Source: Clavaria fumosa
Taxonomy: Eukaryota > Basidiomycota > Agaricomycetes > Agaricales > Clavariaceae
Direction of reading: 5' to 3'
DNA: 64,000 bases
Assembly (NCBI GenBank): GCA_951802425.1
Contig: OX637804.1
Location: 434,001-498,000 of the forward strand
The position numbers and the translations under genes are program-made. Positions 13,270 through 24,605 of the stretch are shown piece after piece. Numbering within the stretch: the stretch's first letter is position 1; each line of letters opens with the position of its first letter. The notes beneath the pieces were generated by a model, which made no database searches, was not told where the DNA came from, and worked only from the letters and a program-made list of their open reading frames with translations.

Positions 13270-13899
13270 CAGTTGATTACCTCATATCAAATAACCCCTT
13301 GACCAACTGCATTTGTGGGGATTTGGGCTGAAAGATGTATAATGTATAGTGTATGGGCAAAATTGGTCAACTATACAATATGGCAGCCAGGGGGGCAATA
13401 CAAATCAGCTGGTCTAACAATTATGCTCAGAGTTTTCACTCTCCACCATGGCCCCATCACCCACCAAAAAGTGCCACCCAAGGCCACCTCCTTATAACCA
13501 GGGTGGGAGGCCCAGGAAAACACACACTGAGGACAATACAAGAGAGGGAAGATGACTCTGGTACTAGAAGTTGGATCAGACTCCAATGAAGATGAGGTGT
13601 GGAGAGCCAGAGGTGAGCAGTGCTGAGCTGACGCAGCTGTGCCGAAAGCTTGAAGACATTTGCTTGGCGAAAATTGGTGTGGTGGATAATACCCAAGCAC
13701 TTTCTCAAGAGATTCAATGTTTTCAAGGGCACATGTGTCAGGCAGAGTTGAGCAAAGCAAAGCAGGTCACCCAGGTTCTGAGTCACATCACAGAAGTCAC
13801 ACATGTGACAACATGTCACATTCCACTGTATCAAATTACCGCAGTACTGTATTACTTTAGACACCTGACAGTCACTATATGTTATGAGGTAATCAACTG
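13270..13899. mobile_element. TIR element (MITE-like) inserted at TA in the hAT transposase
   Basis: The ends CAGTTGATTACCTCATA (13270-13286) and its complement (13883-13899) are flanked by TA (13268-13269, 13900-13901). Removing it with one TA restores the hAT reading frame across a TAT tyrosine codon. It is 630 bp and has no transposase. Its right end is shared with 6715-7030. Confidence 0.85.
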
Positions 13900-14603
13900 T
13901 AGTAATGGTTCAAAGTCTTCTTTCCCATTGCAAGAGCCACACAGATGGAAATGTCATAAGTGTCAGTTGACTGAGAGGTAAGAACCTGGTCAATATGATC
14001 CATGGCTGGTATCACAGTTGCCAGGTTGGGGGTACCTCTGGAGAAGAAGGCAGTTGTGTCACAGAAAATCTGCAGGAGTGAGTGTGACAGGATGTGACAG
14101 CAACTGCAAATGGGCCAACCTTCAAGACATCGTGCAGCTGCACAGCAAGTTTCCACTTGTCTTCCTTCAACTCTAACTCCCTCAGTTTATTTTTCCTTTC
14201 CCCACTCAACACCTCCAATGGTTTTCAATAATGGATTGTGCAATCAAGCATCACAAATGTTGAATTCCATCTTGTCCTCACATCTCATGGAATCAGCTTC
14301 TCGGCCATCTTAGCCTCCTGAAGCAGCTTCTTCGAAGCTGACAGCAGCAGTGTTGATGAATTTATGACCTTGTAAGCTATTTTGTGCAGCTGTATTGAAA
14401 ATGTCCAATTCACCCAGATGTTTGACAATGCATGGACTGACCTTTAGGAGAACAAAATGAGTGGGCAATGTCTCTGCTCTCAACTGGCTTTTCTCTTGAC
14501 ACTATGGACCCAATAGCAGGTTGTTATCACCATCTGGTCAGATGATTTATGACTTTCACCCAAAAATCAGTGCAAAACAGGTGATGGGTGATTTCTAATC
14601 ACC

Positions 14604-14890
14604 ATCAAAATCAAGGGATATTCACTACATAAGATTGAGTTATATAATACACCCTCAATTTGGGTGATATCAATCTGGAGGATATTGGGTTGTGCAAAAC
14701 ACTCTTGAAATCAAGGGATATTCAACATGATGAGATTGAGTTATATAATACACCCCCCAATATGGGTGATATTCAACTAGAAGATATTGGGTTGTACAAA
14801 ACACTCTTTACATCAAGGGATATTCAACATGATGAGATTGAGTTATATAATACACCCCCCAATTTGGGTGATATACACCTCTCAATTTGA
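14604..14890. repeat. Tandem repeat, about 123-bp unit, about 2.4 copies, frame-preserving
   Basis: The unit encodes GDIxLEDIGLxKTL followed by SRDIQHDEIELYNTPPN. Because 123 is divisible by three, the frame stays open across copies. There is no independent sign of a gene. Confidence 0.7.
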
Positions 14891-14926
14891 GTGACATTAA
14901 GCCACAAAATCTTATTGTCTAGATGG

Positions 14927-15012
14927 GGACTGTAGTGTAATGGATAACATAGCAGTTGTGGGTTGAGTCCAATCCCATGAGCACTTGGGTTCAACTCCCA
15001 CTGAGTGCATAA
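14927..15012 (+). tRNA. tRNA-like sequence with A and B boxes (pseudogene or SINE head)
   Basis: TAGTGTAATGG (A box, about 14933) and GGTTCAACTCC (B box, about 14989) occur at tRNA spacing. The T arm pairs mostly, but the acceptor stem is largely mismatched and the anticodon arm cannot be drawn cleanly, so a working tRNA is unlikely. Confidence 0.3.
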
Positions 15013-15943
15013 TTCACAGGCTAAAAAAGTGCTTGGAGATATAGTTAAAATCACTGAAAGTATGTAGAGGCCACCTAAAATATCAAATTAAAATGTGCTT
15101 GATAGCAGTGACATTCACCTGGAGAGCAGCAGGTGAATTTGGTCATATATGTGCCAAAAATAACCTAATTCATTTACCTGATTATTAACCAATACAGTTT
15201 CAGGATATCATCAATAAATTAATTTTGTGCAATTTCTTGTGGTGAAAGATAGTGAAAAACACCTAAGATCATGGCTAAGATGACCGAAAAACTAAGATAA
15301 AATTCACCTATTAGATCAGCTTAAAAGGCACCTGAAATTCACCTATTAGAGATTAGCTCAAAAGACACTTGTATTGTAACAGTGGGTGAATTTGGATATA
15401 AAAGTAGTGAAAATCACCCATTCACTGTACCCAATAAACACTTGATTATCAACTAGTCATGGTGATTTTCACTTAGGAAACCATTGATATTCACCACATT
15501 TCAGGGTTCTTTGTATGGTGATTTTCACCCAACTTGGGGCCTGCGGTGTTGACCAGATAATGATTCTGCTTCATCTACCCATCCATCTACATCATCATTG
15601 TCCCCATCCTTGTCTCCAGCAGTGGCCCTTGTTTCATATTCTTCAAATTCAATCCCATCTAGATCTGCCAGCATATCCTCATTGCCATCAAGTCCTCTAT
15701 TGCTTGTTTTTGGTGAGTCAAACTGTTTCAAGATCGTTTTCACAATCAGATTCAAGATGTGTGCAAAACAACATGTCTGATTGGCTTTTCCAGGAAAGTC
15801 CGGCACCAAATCCACCAACTTGTCAAACATCCTATCATTCACACTGGCATAATACTGAGAAACTGGATAGAGGTCAGTTTTTTCATGTGATTGCAACTGC
15901 ATTGAATATACCTTATTTGTTATCCCAAATTCTCCCAGGATTC

Positions 15944-16248
15944 TGTCAGGATCACTTACATAAGCAGGTTGGAAAGGCCAAGAAAGGATCACAAAAGAGT
16001 TGTGGGAAGTTTGCGGACGAGTCACGTGACCCGAATGGGTGGTGGATTACATAATGAGAAAATCACATGACCCGGGCCTGGACGCATCACGTGACGCACG
16101 GGGTCCGAGCGTGGGAACGCCGGCAACTCCCGAAGCGTTCGCTATATATACCACGTCCTTTTCTTACTTGTACCCTTTTCCCCTTATGTTAGTATCATCA
16201 TCATCAACCTTACGTTAAGTTGTGTGAACCGTGAGACTAAGTCTGACA
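15944..16248 (+). repeat. Gypsy-A 5' LTR
   Basis: 305 bp. The U3 part has three E-box-like words (TCACGTGA 16022, TCACATGA 16063, TCACGTGA 16087), a TATATATA box (16143-16150) and ATGTTAGTAT (16186-16195), the presumed transcript start that pairs with the PBS. Confidence 0.9.
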
Positions 16249-16250
16249 CA

Positions 16251-16260
16251 ATACTAACAT
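16251..16260 (+). promoter_or_regulatory. Self-priming primer-binding site of Gypsy-A
   Basis: ATACTAACAT, 2 nt after the LTR, is the exact complement of ATGTTAGTAT at 16186-16195 in the LTR. This is the Tf1/sushi arrangement in which the transcript's own 5' end primes minus-strand synthesis. Confidence 0.7.
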
Positions 16261-16901
16261 CAACCCCTGTCTGCCCTAGCCCCGTGTCCTAACCCAGCTA
16301 GCCTGGACCCCTATCTCAAACTGTCACACTCTGTGACAGCTTATCCCCCTCATCCTCTTTCTCTTTACCCTGCCCACGGTGTGCAACAGAACTGTGTGAA
16401 ATTTTTACTGTGTGTAGATACACATGACCAGACCCAGAGGAAGTCTACTGTGACCCTCCCCAAGAGACACCAAGTGCCAAAGGCCCAGAACTTTGCTTTA
16501 CAGCTACATACCAGTGAATCGTGTAGTGTACAGGGCACAGAAAGGCCCTATACATAGTTTTTCTGTAGTTTCCTGGTCCAGTGGACAGGGCCCTTGCTCT
16601 GTGACCATTGTCAGAAGGGCACACAGGCAACTCACTAGGAGTTGTGGAGTGACCACCTGGGACACCATTCGGGCCCCACGCTAGCAACAAGTTTTATAGA
16701 ATAAGAGTTCTATAAGTACCTAGATACATAGAGAGCAGCCTGAGAGGACAGGACTGCTAAGAGATCAAAGAAATCCTGAGTGCCCAAGGCCCGGAATTTT
16801 ATTTACAGCGTCTGCGTCTGAGACTGGGTCGAGCCCAGCTCCCCCCCAATTCCCCCGTTACTGACGTCCCCAGAACCCCATCACCACCACCAGGGTCTGT
16901 G

Positions 16902-17903
16902 ATGGCTGACCATGTCGCCCCACCTGCAGCCCAACCAATGAGGCTTGACTTATCTGTTGCCCCCTTCGATGGGCAGAAAAAGAATTTCTGCACATTCCTC
17001 TGTTCACTTCACCTCCAGTTCATGGCAATTCTGGTTATCTATGCCACGGACCCAGCAAAGGTCCTCTACACCCTCAGCAAGATCACTGGGGATGGGTTTG
17101 CCACTGAGTGGTCAAATATGAAGGGAGAAGAGATCCTGGGAAATGATGAGGCTGGATCCTGGGTAGACTTCGTGGAGGAGATGAAATGGGCATTTGATGA
17201 CCCAAATGACCGTGTGACCACCCTCACAGACATTGCGAGGCTGAAACAGGCCTCTGCGACAGCCCCAGAGTTCTTTGCAAAGTTTGAGACACTGTTCCGC
17301 CAAGCAGGAATGGCTGAGGCAGCTGATTCGAATATCTTGGTTCACTGGCTAGAGTTGAACCTGAGTAGGAGATTAGTGGGAAAGATCTATAGCGTCTCAC
17401 CGATGCCTGAGACCTATGTGGAGTGGAAGGCACTAGCAGAAAAACTTGATGCCCAGCAGCGCCGCCTTGATGGAGTCATCGCGCAGCAGAATTCCGTCTG
17501 CCCAGCTCTGCCCATAGCCAGCCGACCCCTCCCCCAACCAACCCGCTTCACCACAGCCCCTCGCCCCTTCCTGGCCCAGCCACAGGCCCGCACCCCTGCT
17601 CCTCCCGTCATGCTGCGTCCCGCCGGTGTTGGTGACACCATGTTGGTTGATCGTGCGCGTGCCCCTGGAGTAGGACATGCCTGTTTCCAATGTGGCCAAG
17701 CTGGCCACATGGTGAGAGACTGCCTCCTCCCAGACACACACCCACAGATCCCGAGGCCACAGGTCCACACCGTGGAAAGCCAGGCACGAAGTGCCAAGGA
17801 CTACAAGAATCAGATTGCTTTGCTCTTAGACCATGTAGCGTTGTTGGAGAGAGAGAAGAGAGCTCCTACTGAGGAGCTGGATTTTGGAGACAAGGCCCAG
17901 TGA
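16902..17903 (+). CDS. Gypsy-A Gag
   Basis: Capsid/nucleocapsid protein of the chromovirus, 333 aa from the ATG at 16902 (MADHVAPPAAQPMRLDL). The capsid-like region is followed by a Pro-rich linker and one CCHC zinc knuckle (CFQCGQAGHMVRDCLL, about 17677-17725) that binds element RNA. The undamaged Gypsy-B copy makes Gag and Pol as one frame, so the TGA at 17901 followed by a change of frame is probably damage rather than a natural Gag end. Capsid motifs (WV.FVEEMKWAFDDPND, EFFAKFETLFRQA, VHWLELNLSRRLVGKIY) agree with the Gypsy-B copies. Confidence 0.85.
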   Translation: MADHVAPPAAQPMRLDLSVAPFDGQKKNFCTFLCSLHLQFMAILVIYATDPAKVLYTLSKITGDGFATEWSNMKGEEILGNDEAGSWVDFVEEMKWAFDDPNDRVTTLTDIARLKQASATAPEFFAKFETLFRQAGMAEAADSNILVHWLELNLSRRLVGKIYSVSPMPETYVEWKALAEKLDAQQRRLDGVIAQQNSVCPALPIASRPLPQPTRFTTAPRPFLAQPQARTPAPPVMLRPAGVGDTMLVDRARAPGVGHACFQCGQAGHMVRDCLLPDTHPQIPRPQVHTVESQARSAKDYKNQIALLLDHVALLEREKRAPTEELDFGDKAQ

Positions 17904-20900
17904 GTCCAAACTGGTGTCTCAAGAGTAGTCACCCCAGCCCCCTTTCCGTCCCTGTGTCCGCAGTGAGTATACCCAAATATACAATCTTGCAGCAGAGACA
18001 TACCCGAATTGAGGCTGAGAAGAAGGACAAAGCGGAAACGGAAACCGCTAAGAGTGAAATACCGAAAAGAGAAAAGGGGACTAGCAGCAAAGTGGAGCCG
18101 ACAAAGCGCCTTACAGAGGTGCTGAAGGACACCCTATTGCGTATGCCCTGAGAGCTCTCCATCCAGGTGCACCTGGAGGCTCTCAGCACTGGCAAAGGGG
18201 CAACTACGAAAGCCCTTGTCGACTCAGGCTGCACCAACTGCTTTATGGACTTGGAGTGGGTGAAAAAAGTGGGATTGGAACCATCTCCCTTGCTGAATCC
18301 AATCACCATGTATAATGTGGATGGAACACAGAACAGAGATGGTAAGATCCGGTATGGGATGGAGCTGCTTGTGATGGTTGGCGACCACCAGGAGCAGATC
18401 CACTTCCTGCTAGGGAAGACCCAGTCCCACACGGCGATCCTTGGGCATGATTGGCTAAAGCGTCATAATCCAGAGATTGACTGGGTGAAAGCTGAAGTAA
18501 GGCTCACCCGCTGCCCCAACACCTGTGCCTCCTCCCCACACAGCCACCGGTCCCCTGTTTGACCCTCAGTTCCACCGAAAGCGAGTACCCTGGCCTCGGC
18601 CAGTATCCCGGACACCTGTTTCCCAACACTGGCCCTACCCCTGACTGGCCCAGCCGCTACCCTTTGGTTTTTAGTGAAGCAAAGTGGGATGAGCTCCCCC
18701 ACTCCCGCCCTGACTTTGATATCAAAATCGAGTCTAAAACAGACCCTGGACACCTCTCTTCTAAGCTATACTCTCTAATGCGAGAAGAGATGGTGGAAAT
18801 GAATCGCTGGGTGGATGAGCAGCTAGCTTCTGGACGAATCCGACCTTCAAAGTCCCCGTACGTGAGCCCCTTCTTCTTCAAACATGAGAAGGACAAGCTG
18901 TGGCCGATTATCGATTACTCTAGGCTGAACTCATATCTAATCAAAGACAAGTACCCCCTCCCCCTCATATGAGACACCGTGGATGTGTTAAAGGGGGCGA
19001 CCATCTATTCCAAGATTGATGCAAAGGGAGGTTTCCCATTGATGCAGGTCTGGCCAGAACATCAGCACCGCTGTGCTTTCCTAATGCCTCGTGGACTCTT
19101 CAAACCAGCAGTTATGTGGTTTGGGCTGCAGAATGCGCCTGCAACCTTCCAGTGCTTCATGAACCATGTGTTGAGGGAAGAGATTGCAGGGGGGCATGTC
19201 CGAGCCTATGTCGAGGATGTTATAGTGTTCGCAGAGGATTTGGCTACACATCGGTATTGGATGGATCGGGTCTTGAAGAAGTTTGGGGAGAATGGCCTGT
19301 GTCTCAGACTCAGCAAGTGTGAGTTCGAGAAGAGTGAGGTTTTCTTCCTGGGGATGAAAATCTCCCACAACCGTCTAGATCATGACCCAGCTAAAGGTGT
19401 GGCAATCCATAACTGGCCCAGACCGAAGAATGTGAAAGAGGTACAAAGATTCAACAGGATGCTGAACTACCTCCGCCGGCACATCCCAAACCTCTCTGCC
19501 TGGGCAAAACCACTCTTCTGGCTGACAGGGAAAGTCCCGTGGAGATGGGAGGAGGAGGAGGAAGCAGCCTTCCAAGATCTCTGCCTGGCACTAGTATCAG
19601 CCCCGGTCTTGGCTCTACCACAAGACAAAGGGAGATGGAAGGTAGAAACAGATGCAAGCAACTTGGCGACTGGAGGAGTTCTCTTGCAGCAGCAGGTGGA
19701 TGGGACTTGGAGAGTTGTAGACTACATCTCCAAAGCCCTCACTGCAGCTGAGAAGAATTACAATGTGTACGACAAGGAGTTCCTGGCTGTAATCCGGGCA
19801 CTACGCGAGTGGCGGGCTTACCTGATTGGGGTGGAAGAGACTATCGAAATCTGGATGGACCATGCTAACCTCGAGTACTTCCGGAAGCCCCAGAAGTTGA
19901 AACTGAGGCAGGTCCATTGGGTTGGAGAGCTCCAGTGCTTTGACTTTGAGATCAAGTACCATACTGGGAAGTCAAACATGAAAGCTGATGCACTCTCATG
20001 GAGGCCAGATTATGGAGAGATGGTGGAGGAGGATGCACCAGTACAGGTCTTCCCAGAGGCTGAGACCCAGACATCATTCACATCGGAGATGGAGACGCTA
20101 CCCCAGAAAAACAGTGCAGTATATGTGCAGAAGCTGGAGGAGCTTGATGATGAGTGGACGAGAGATCGGATGGGACTCTGGCAGAAGGCAGAAATCACTT
20201 GGGTGCCCCCAGAAGCACGTGAGGCAGTGCTCACCTTTGAGCATGACCTCCCCATCGCAGGGCACCCTGGTCCACGGAAACTGAGGGCGGCTCTGCTGAG
20301 GTCCTACTGGTGGGTGGGCATGGTGAAGGATTCCAATCGGTATGCAGGTGGATGTGAGACATGCCAACGAATCAAGCCTGATCGTACCAGGCGCGCTGCT
20401 CCGCTCCATCCGCACCCTGTCCCTGAGAGCCCCTGGGCAGTCATCTCTTGGGACATTGTTGGGCCTTTCCCCCTCTCATGTGGACACAATGTGATCCTTG
20501 TCATTGTCGACAAGTTTACAAAACGAACTCTCATCAAAGCTATTGGCCTTGACCTCACAGGACTTGGTGCTGCTTGGATCCTTCAAGACCAGGTCTTCCG
20601 CGACCATGGAGTCCCGCAGAAAGTTGTGAGTGACCGGGGAACCCAATTCATGTCCAGATTCATGAGGGAGTTCTATGGGATGATTGGAGTTAAGGTGAAC
20701 CCAAGCACTGCCTTCCACCCACAAACAGATGGACAGACAGAGCAGGTCAATCAGGAGGTTGAAGTGTATCTCCAGGCCTATGTTGACCATCTGCAGGATG
20801 ATTGGGCAGAGTGGCTATCCACAGCCGAATTCATGCTCAATAACCATGAGCACTTGGCCACTGGATTCACACCTTTCTATCTGGAGTATGGCCAGCACCC

Positions 20901-21507
20901 TTGGAATGGTGGTATCCAGCCGCCCTCTGAAGTGAACCCTGCAGCAGATGAGTGGATGGCCAAGCTCACGGAATCCCAAAGAGCAGCCAGGGATGCAATG
21001 GGGAAGGCGGCAGATGCGATGAAGGCTAGCTATGATAAAGGAAAGTGCCCAAGTTGTGAATACTCAAAGGGGGACTTAGTCTGGCTGGATACCCAGAACC
21101 TGAAGATGGATCGACCATCCAAGAAGCTTGACAACAAGTGGGCTGGACCCTTCACTATCGAAGAGAAGGTTGGACCAGCAGCATACCAACTCAAACTCCC
21201 CCAAGCATGGCGCATTCACCAGGTTTTCAATGAGTTGCTACTCAGCCCGTATATTGCTCCCTCTTTCCCTTCCCAGAACTTGCCTCCACCCCCACCCCCC
21301 ACGATTGACGACGACCACTTGGAGTATGAGGTGGAGGAAATTCTTGATGTCAAGAAGGTTGGATGGGGAGTGAAGTATTTGGTGAAGTGGTTAGGATACC
21401 CTGCAGAGGAGAACACCTGGGAACCTCGTCGCAACCTCACTAATGTTGCACTGTTGCTCCAGGACTTCTTCCAGCAATACCCTGACAAGGCGAAGTTGGC
21501 AGGTTGA
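17904..21507 (+). pseudogene. Gypsy-A Pol: protease, RT, RNase H, integrase, chromodomain (broken)
   Basis: Order: protease (LVDSGCTNCFMDLEW, about 18217), RT from 18710, RNase H (ETDASNLATGG, 19648), zinc-binding integrase N-domain (HPGPRKL..CETCQ), integrase core (WDIVGP, VSDRG, QTDGQTE) and a C-terminal chromodomain (21310-21475, with YLVKWLGY and NTWEP). Stops at 18149-18151 and 18970-18972 are TGA where both Gypsy-B copies, or the intact one, have CGA. Frames change between gag and pol and again near 18555. The RT active site reads YVED instead of YVDD, which alone should abolish polymerase activity. 18979-21507 is still one open frame. Confidence 0.9.
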
Positions 21508-21533
21508 GACGCCCAGCCTTAAGAAGGGAGTGA

Positions 21534-21837
21534 TGTCAGGATCACTTACATAAGCAGGTTGGAAAGGCCAAGAAAGGATCACAAAAGAGTTGCGGGAAGT
21601 TTGCGGACGAGTCACGTGACCCGAATGGGTGGTGGATTACATAATGGAAAATCACGTGACCCGGGCCTGGACGCATCACGTGACGCATGGGGTCCGAGCG
21701 TGGGAACGCCGGCAACTCCCGAAGTGTTTGCTATATATATCACATCCTTTTCTTACTTGTACCCTTTTCCCCTTATGTTAGTATCGTCATCATCGACCTT
21801 ACGTTAAGTTGTGTGAACCGTGAGACTAAGTCTGACA
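21534..21837 (+). repeat. Gypsy-A 3' LTR
   Basis: 304 bp with the same borders as the 5' LTR. All three E-box words are TCACGTGA here, whereas the TATA and downstream region carries C-to-T changes (for example GTGTTTGCTATA). Confidence 0.9.
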
Positions 21838-22483
21838 GATTCATGCAAACTCTGAGGCCAGTGTCAGGCCTGAATGCGCCCTTGTGATCTCAACACATGT
21901 ATTTGCAGGCTTTCCCAGCACATGCAAACACATGGCAATGACACCCATTGACAGTTTGAATGACTGGCTCAGGGGAATAGAATGGATAGATAGGCGATGT
22001 CCATTTTTTTGCAAGTCACTCTGTTTCTTTGTTTAGACACTAGAGGGACAAGATTTGAAGGTCTTATGCAGTTCTGCCTCTTCTGTCTCACAATCCTTGT
22101 CAGGAACCTTATTGATGGTCACATGGCACTCCTTTGGTGCCAGTGCTTCAGTTTCTGAATCTGTCATGGCTTGGGCACTTTTCCTTTTTCTGGGTTGGTT
22201 GTCTGACAGGACAGGGTCGGTGTTTGAAGTTTTCCCAGTACAGTTTCTTGGTGCTTTCAGAGGCACATGTAGGTTTGATTGAGCTGCCATTGTTGTGCAG
22301 ACAGTGGCATTGTTAAGAGTTGGGGAAAAAAAAAACACATGACATCACATGCATAAATATAGTATGACTACCCACCACCCACCAAAACAGTACAGGTTTT
22401 GGCAGGTTGTTGGGAGGATGACCCGTACCCACACCCATGACCCATGTGGGTTTCCTATACCCATGTCACACCCTACCCATGGT

Positions 22484-22615
22484 TAGAGGGTATTGTCCCA
22501 ATGGTTGCCAACCATGGATTAGCACCAAGGAACCTACTAGAAGTAAAGTCCATTTGGTCTGAAGGACCAATATCAAAGTCCAATGAAAGTCTGGACCAGA
22601 CTTGTCAGAACTAGA
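22484..22615 (-). mobile_element. Inverted Gypsy-C-like LTR, second half
   Basis: Continuation of 11895-12322 beyond the hAT insertion; matches the reverse complement of about 10985-11090. Cut short by the Gypsy-B LTR at 22616. Confidence 0.75.
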
Positions 22616-24112
22616 TGTTAGGATCGCTTATGTAAGCCACCCAAAAGTAGTGGTAGAAGGTTGTGAGCAGGTTGCAGATGAGTCACATGACCTGGCCTTT
22701 GGCACATCATGTGATGTGAGAGGTCCAAGCATGGGAACTCCAGGAAGTCCTGAAGCTCTCACTATAAGTTATAGTGGGACCCAGCAGTGTCAGCCAAAAT
22801 CACGTGACACCCACAAAGTGGCACACATGCCAAATTACTGACCCACTTCCACTACCCAGTGTTCTGCTTTCCACAGACCAGATGCAAAAAAGCTTTGAGT
22901 ATAAAAAGTGTTCCAAATAATTATTTAAGCAAATCCTTCAAGCTTGATTTTTAAAATTTTGCTTCATTCTTGAGATATGCCCTATGTACATGCCATATCT
23001 CAACAATGAGGCCAAATAAAGAAAATCTATCTTGAAGGATTGTCTCAAATATATTATAGGAACATTTTGTCTCACCAAAACGAAGCTTGAATCATGCTGT
23101 GGAAGCCAAAACACCGGGTATGTGGAGTATGAGAAGTGAGTGGACTAATTAGGTAATTGTGGCTGTGCAGCCACTCCGGCACAGATAGATTTGGAGAATT
23201 GATGACTATGCCAGCTTTTCCATTGCCTGTCCTGAATCCTGATGTGCATAATATTTGTACTAGCTCAACTGCATCATTTCTGAACTATTTTATTAATGGT
23301 TCCAACTATGCTACTGCATTAGCAATGTTCTGAAGGAACAGAGTACTCAGCATATTCAGAACAGCACAGAATTTAAAATTTTGCATAAGCACTTCAGTAT
23401 TATTTCCAGAGCCTTGGAAATCAAGATTGCACAAGCCATCATTTGGATACATGAAATGTCACTATTTAAATTGAGACCCATTTTATTTTGGTGGATTAGT
23501 ACAGAAAATATCAGTTAATATTTTCTTTTGACATTTCCACATTAATCTACAGATCAAATAGTGTCTCATCAAAAAAAAAAATCTTCAGAATTGCTTGAGA
23601 ATTGACTGAGAAATGGGCAAGAACATTTGTGGGTCACTGATTTGGCAAATTTGTGGCTGTATGTGTGGCACAGCTTTTGTGTGGGAATTGCTGGGTCCCA
23701 CTATAAGTACTTTTGCTTTTCCTTTTTTGTACTCTTTTCCCCTTATCTTAGTATTGTCATCATGACCTTACAATTAAGTTGTGTGAGACCCAGTCTGATA
23801 TAATACTAAGATCCACCCATCTGCCCTAGCCCTGTGTCCTAACCTGGCTAGCCTGGACCCTTAATTTCAAACTGTGACACATTGTCACAGCTCAGCCCCT
23901 ATCATCCTCTTCTCCTTTTCTGTTATGGGTAGCACTGATCTGTGCTTACTCTTCCCTTGCCCATGGTGTGTAACAGAACCACATGAAATTTTTACTGTGT
24001 GTAGATACACATGACCAGACCTGGAGGATGACTACTGCGACCCTCTCTGAGTGATACCAAGTGCCCAAGGCCCAGAACTTTATTTTACAGTGCCATAGAA
24101 TGATGCTGGACC
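22616..24112 (+). mobile_element. Gypsy-B fragment: interrupted 5' LTR plus leader
   Basis: The LTR starts TGTTAGGATCGC at 22616, is interrupted by a TIR element (22769-23706) and ends CAGTCTGATA at 23800. The leader with its PBS copy (AATACTAAGAT) runs to 'atgctggacc' at about 24112, where homology stops. gag-pol and the 3' LTR are missing. There are many transitions compared with the young copies. Confidence 0.85.
22769..23706. mobile_element. 938-bp TIR element inside a Gypsy-B LTR
   Basis: The inverted ends TTATAGTGGGACCCAGCA (22769-22786; complement 23689-23706) are perfect over 18 bp. The target duplication is ambiguous (3-10 bp) because the ends resemble the target CACTATAAGT. No ORF of note. 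A truncated relative lies at 2000-2260. Confidence 0.8.
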
Positions 24113-24309
24113 TTAGTTAGCAGCACAGCAGCTGATGCCATGCTTACACATGCTTACATAATTTACCCACCCAAAAAAGGAAGTCTACTTGGGGGCTGAA
24201 AGTCAAAACCTCTGAAAATGGCTGTGACATGTGACACCCACAAAAATTGACCACCACAAAAATTGACCACCATGGCTTTCAAAATTCTTGACAAAATCCT
24301 GCAGCAAAC

Positions 24310-24600
24310 TGTTAAGATCGCTTACATAAGCCATCCCAAAGAGGAGTTATGGAGAAACTGGGGAGGGTTGTTGGAAGGTCACATGACCTGTGGCTGGGTC
24401 AGATTATGTAATCATGTAAGATCACATGACCTGGGGCCTGGGCACATCATGTGACCCAAGGGTCCGAGTGTGGGAACACCGGCAAGTGCTGGGGCTCTTG
24501 CTATAAGTACCTTGTTGTTTCCTTTTTTGTACTCTTTTCCCCTTATCTTAGTATTGTTGTCATGACCTTACGCTTAAGTTGTGTGAGACCCAGTCTGATA
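24310..24600 (+). mobile_element. Solo LTR, Gypsy-B family
   Basis: TGTTAAGATCGC..CAGTCTGATA, 291 bp, with target duplication CAAAC (24305-24309, 24601-24605). Confidence 0.92.
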
Positions 24601-24605
24601 CAAAC

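Larger units (their letters stand above)
15944..21837 (+). mobile_element. Gypsy-A chromovirus provirus (full length, decayed)
   Basis: The LTRs 15944-16248 and 21534-21837 (TGTCAGGAT..AGTCTGACA) are flanked by the 5-bp duplication GATTC (15939-15943, 21838-21842). A self-priming PBS follows the 5' LTR, and the polypurine tract AAGAAGGGAGTGA precedes the 3' LTR. The LTRs differ at about ten positions by eye, mainly C/T or G/A at CpG sites, so it is older than the Gypsy-B copies. It inserted in the hAT transposase. Confidence 0.93.
12960..22290 (-). pseudogene. hAT transposase, decayed and split by insertions
   Basis: Cut-and-paste transposase of the hAT superfamily, read from about 22290 downwards. 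The basic N-terminal part is 22290-21843. After Gypsy-A it resumes at 15943 (ILGEFGI, DLVPDFPGKAN, CFAHILNLIVK). 14420-13902 carries LHKIAYKVI, DVRTRWNST, WKLAVQLHDVLK and FFSRGTPNLATVIPAMDHID. After the MITE, 13267-12960 carries YFSKAGWE. Removing Gypsy-A (TSD GATTC) and the MITE (TA) rejoins codons. In-frame TGA codons at 21843-21841, 14287-14285 and 14227-14225 sit where the family has arginine. The segment between 15540 and 14420 has lost recognisable coding and holds unrelated repeats. No active transposase is possible. Confidence 0.85.
12323..22475 (-). mobile_element. hAT transposon, complete ends, with nested insertions
   Basis: Perfect 18-bp inverted ends (TAGGGTGTGACATGGGTA at 12323-12340 and its complement at 22458-22475) are flanked by the 8-bp duplication CCCATGGT (12315-12322, 22476-22483), diagnostic of hAT elements. 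Subterminal ACCCATACCC-type repeats lie inside both ends. The element contains a decayed transposase on the minus strand, a TA-inserted MITE (13270-13899) and the Gypsy-A provirus (15944-21837). Without Gypsy-A and the MITE it is about 3.6 kb, usual for hAT. Confidence 0.92.

Noticed and set aside
17901..17903. Gypsy-A gag TGA as a natural readthrough or shift signal
   Set aside because: The closely related Gypsy-B copy has one continuous gag-pol frame and no slippery sequence is seen here, so damage is simpler.
22134..22316. Two + strand ORFs opposite the hAT N-terminus
   Set aside because: Shadows of the minus-strand transposase; no family match.
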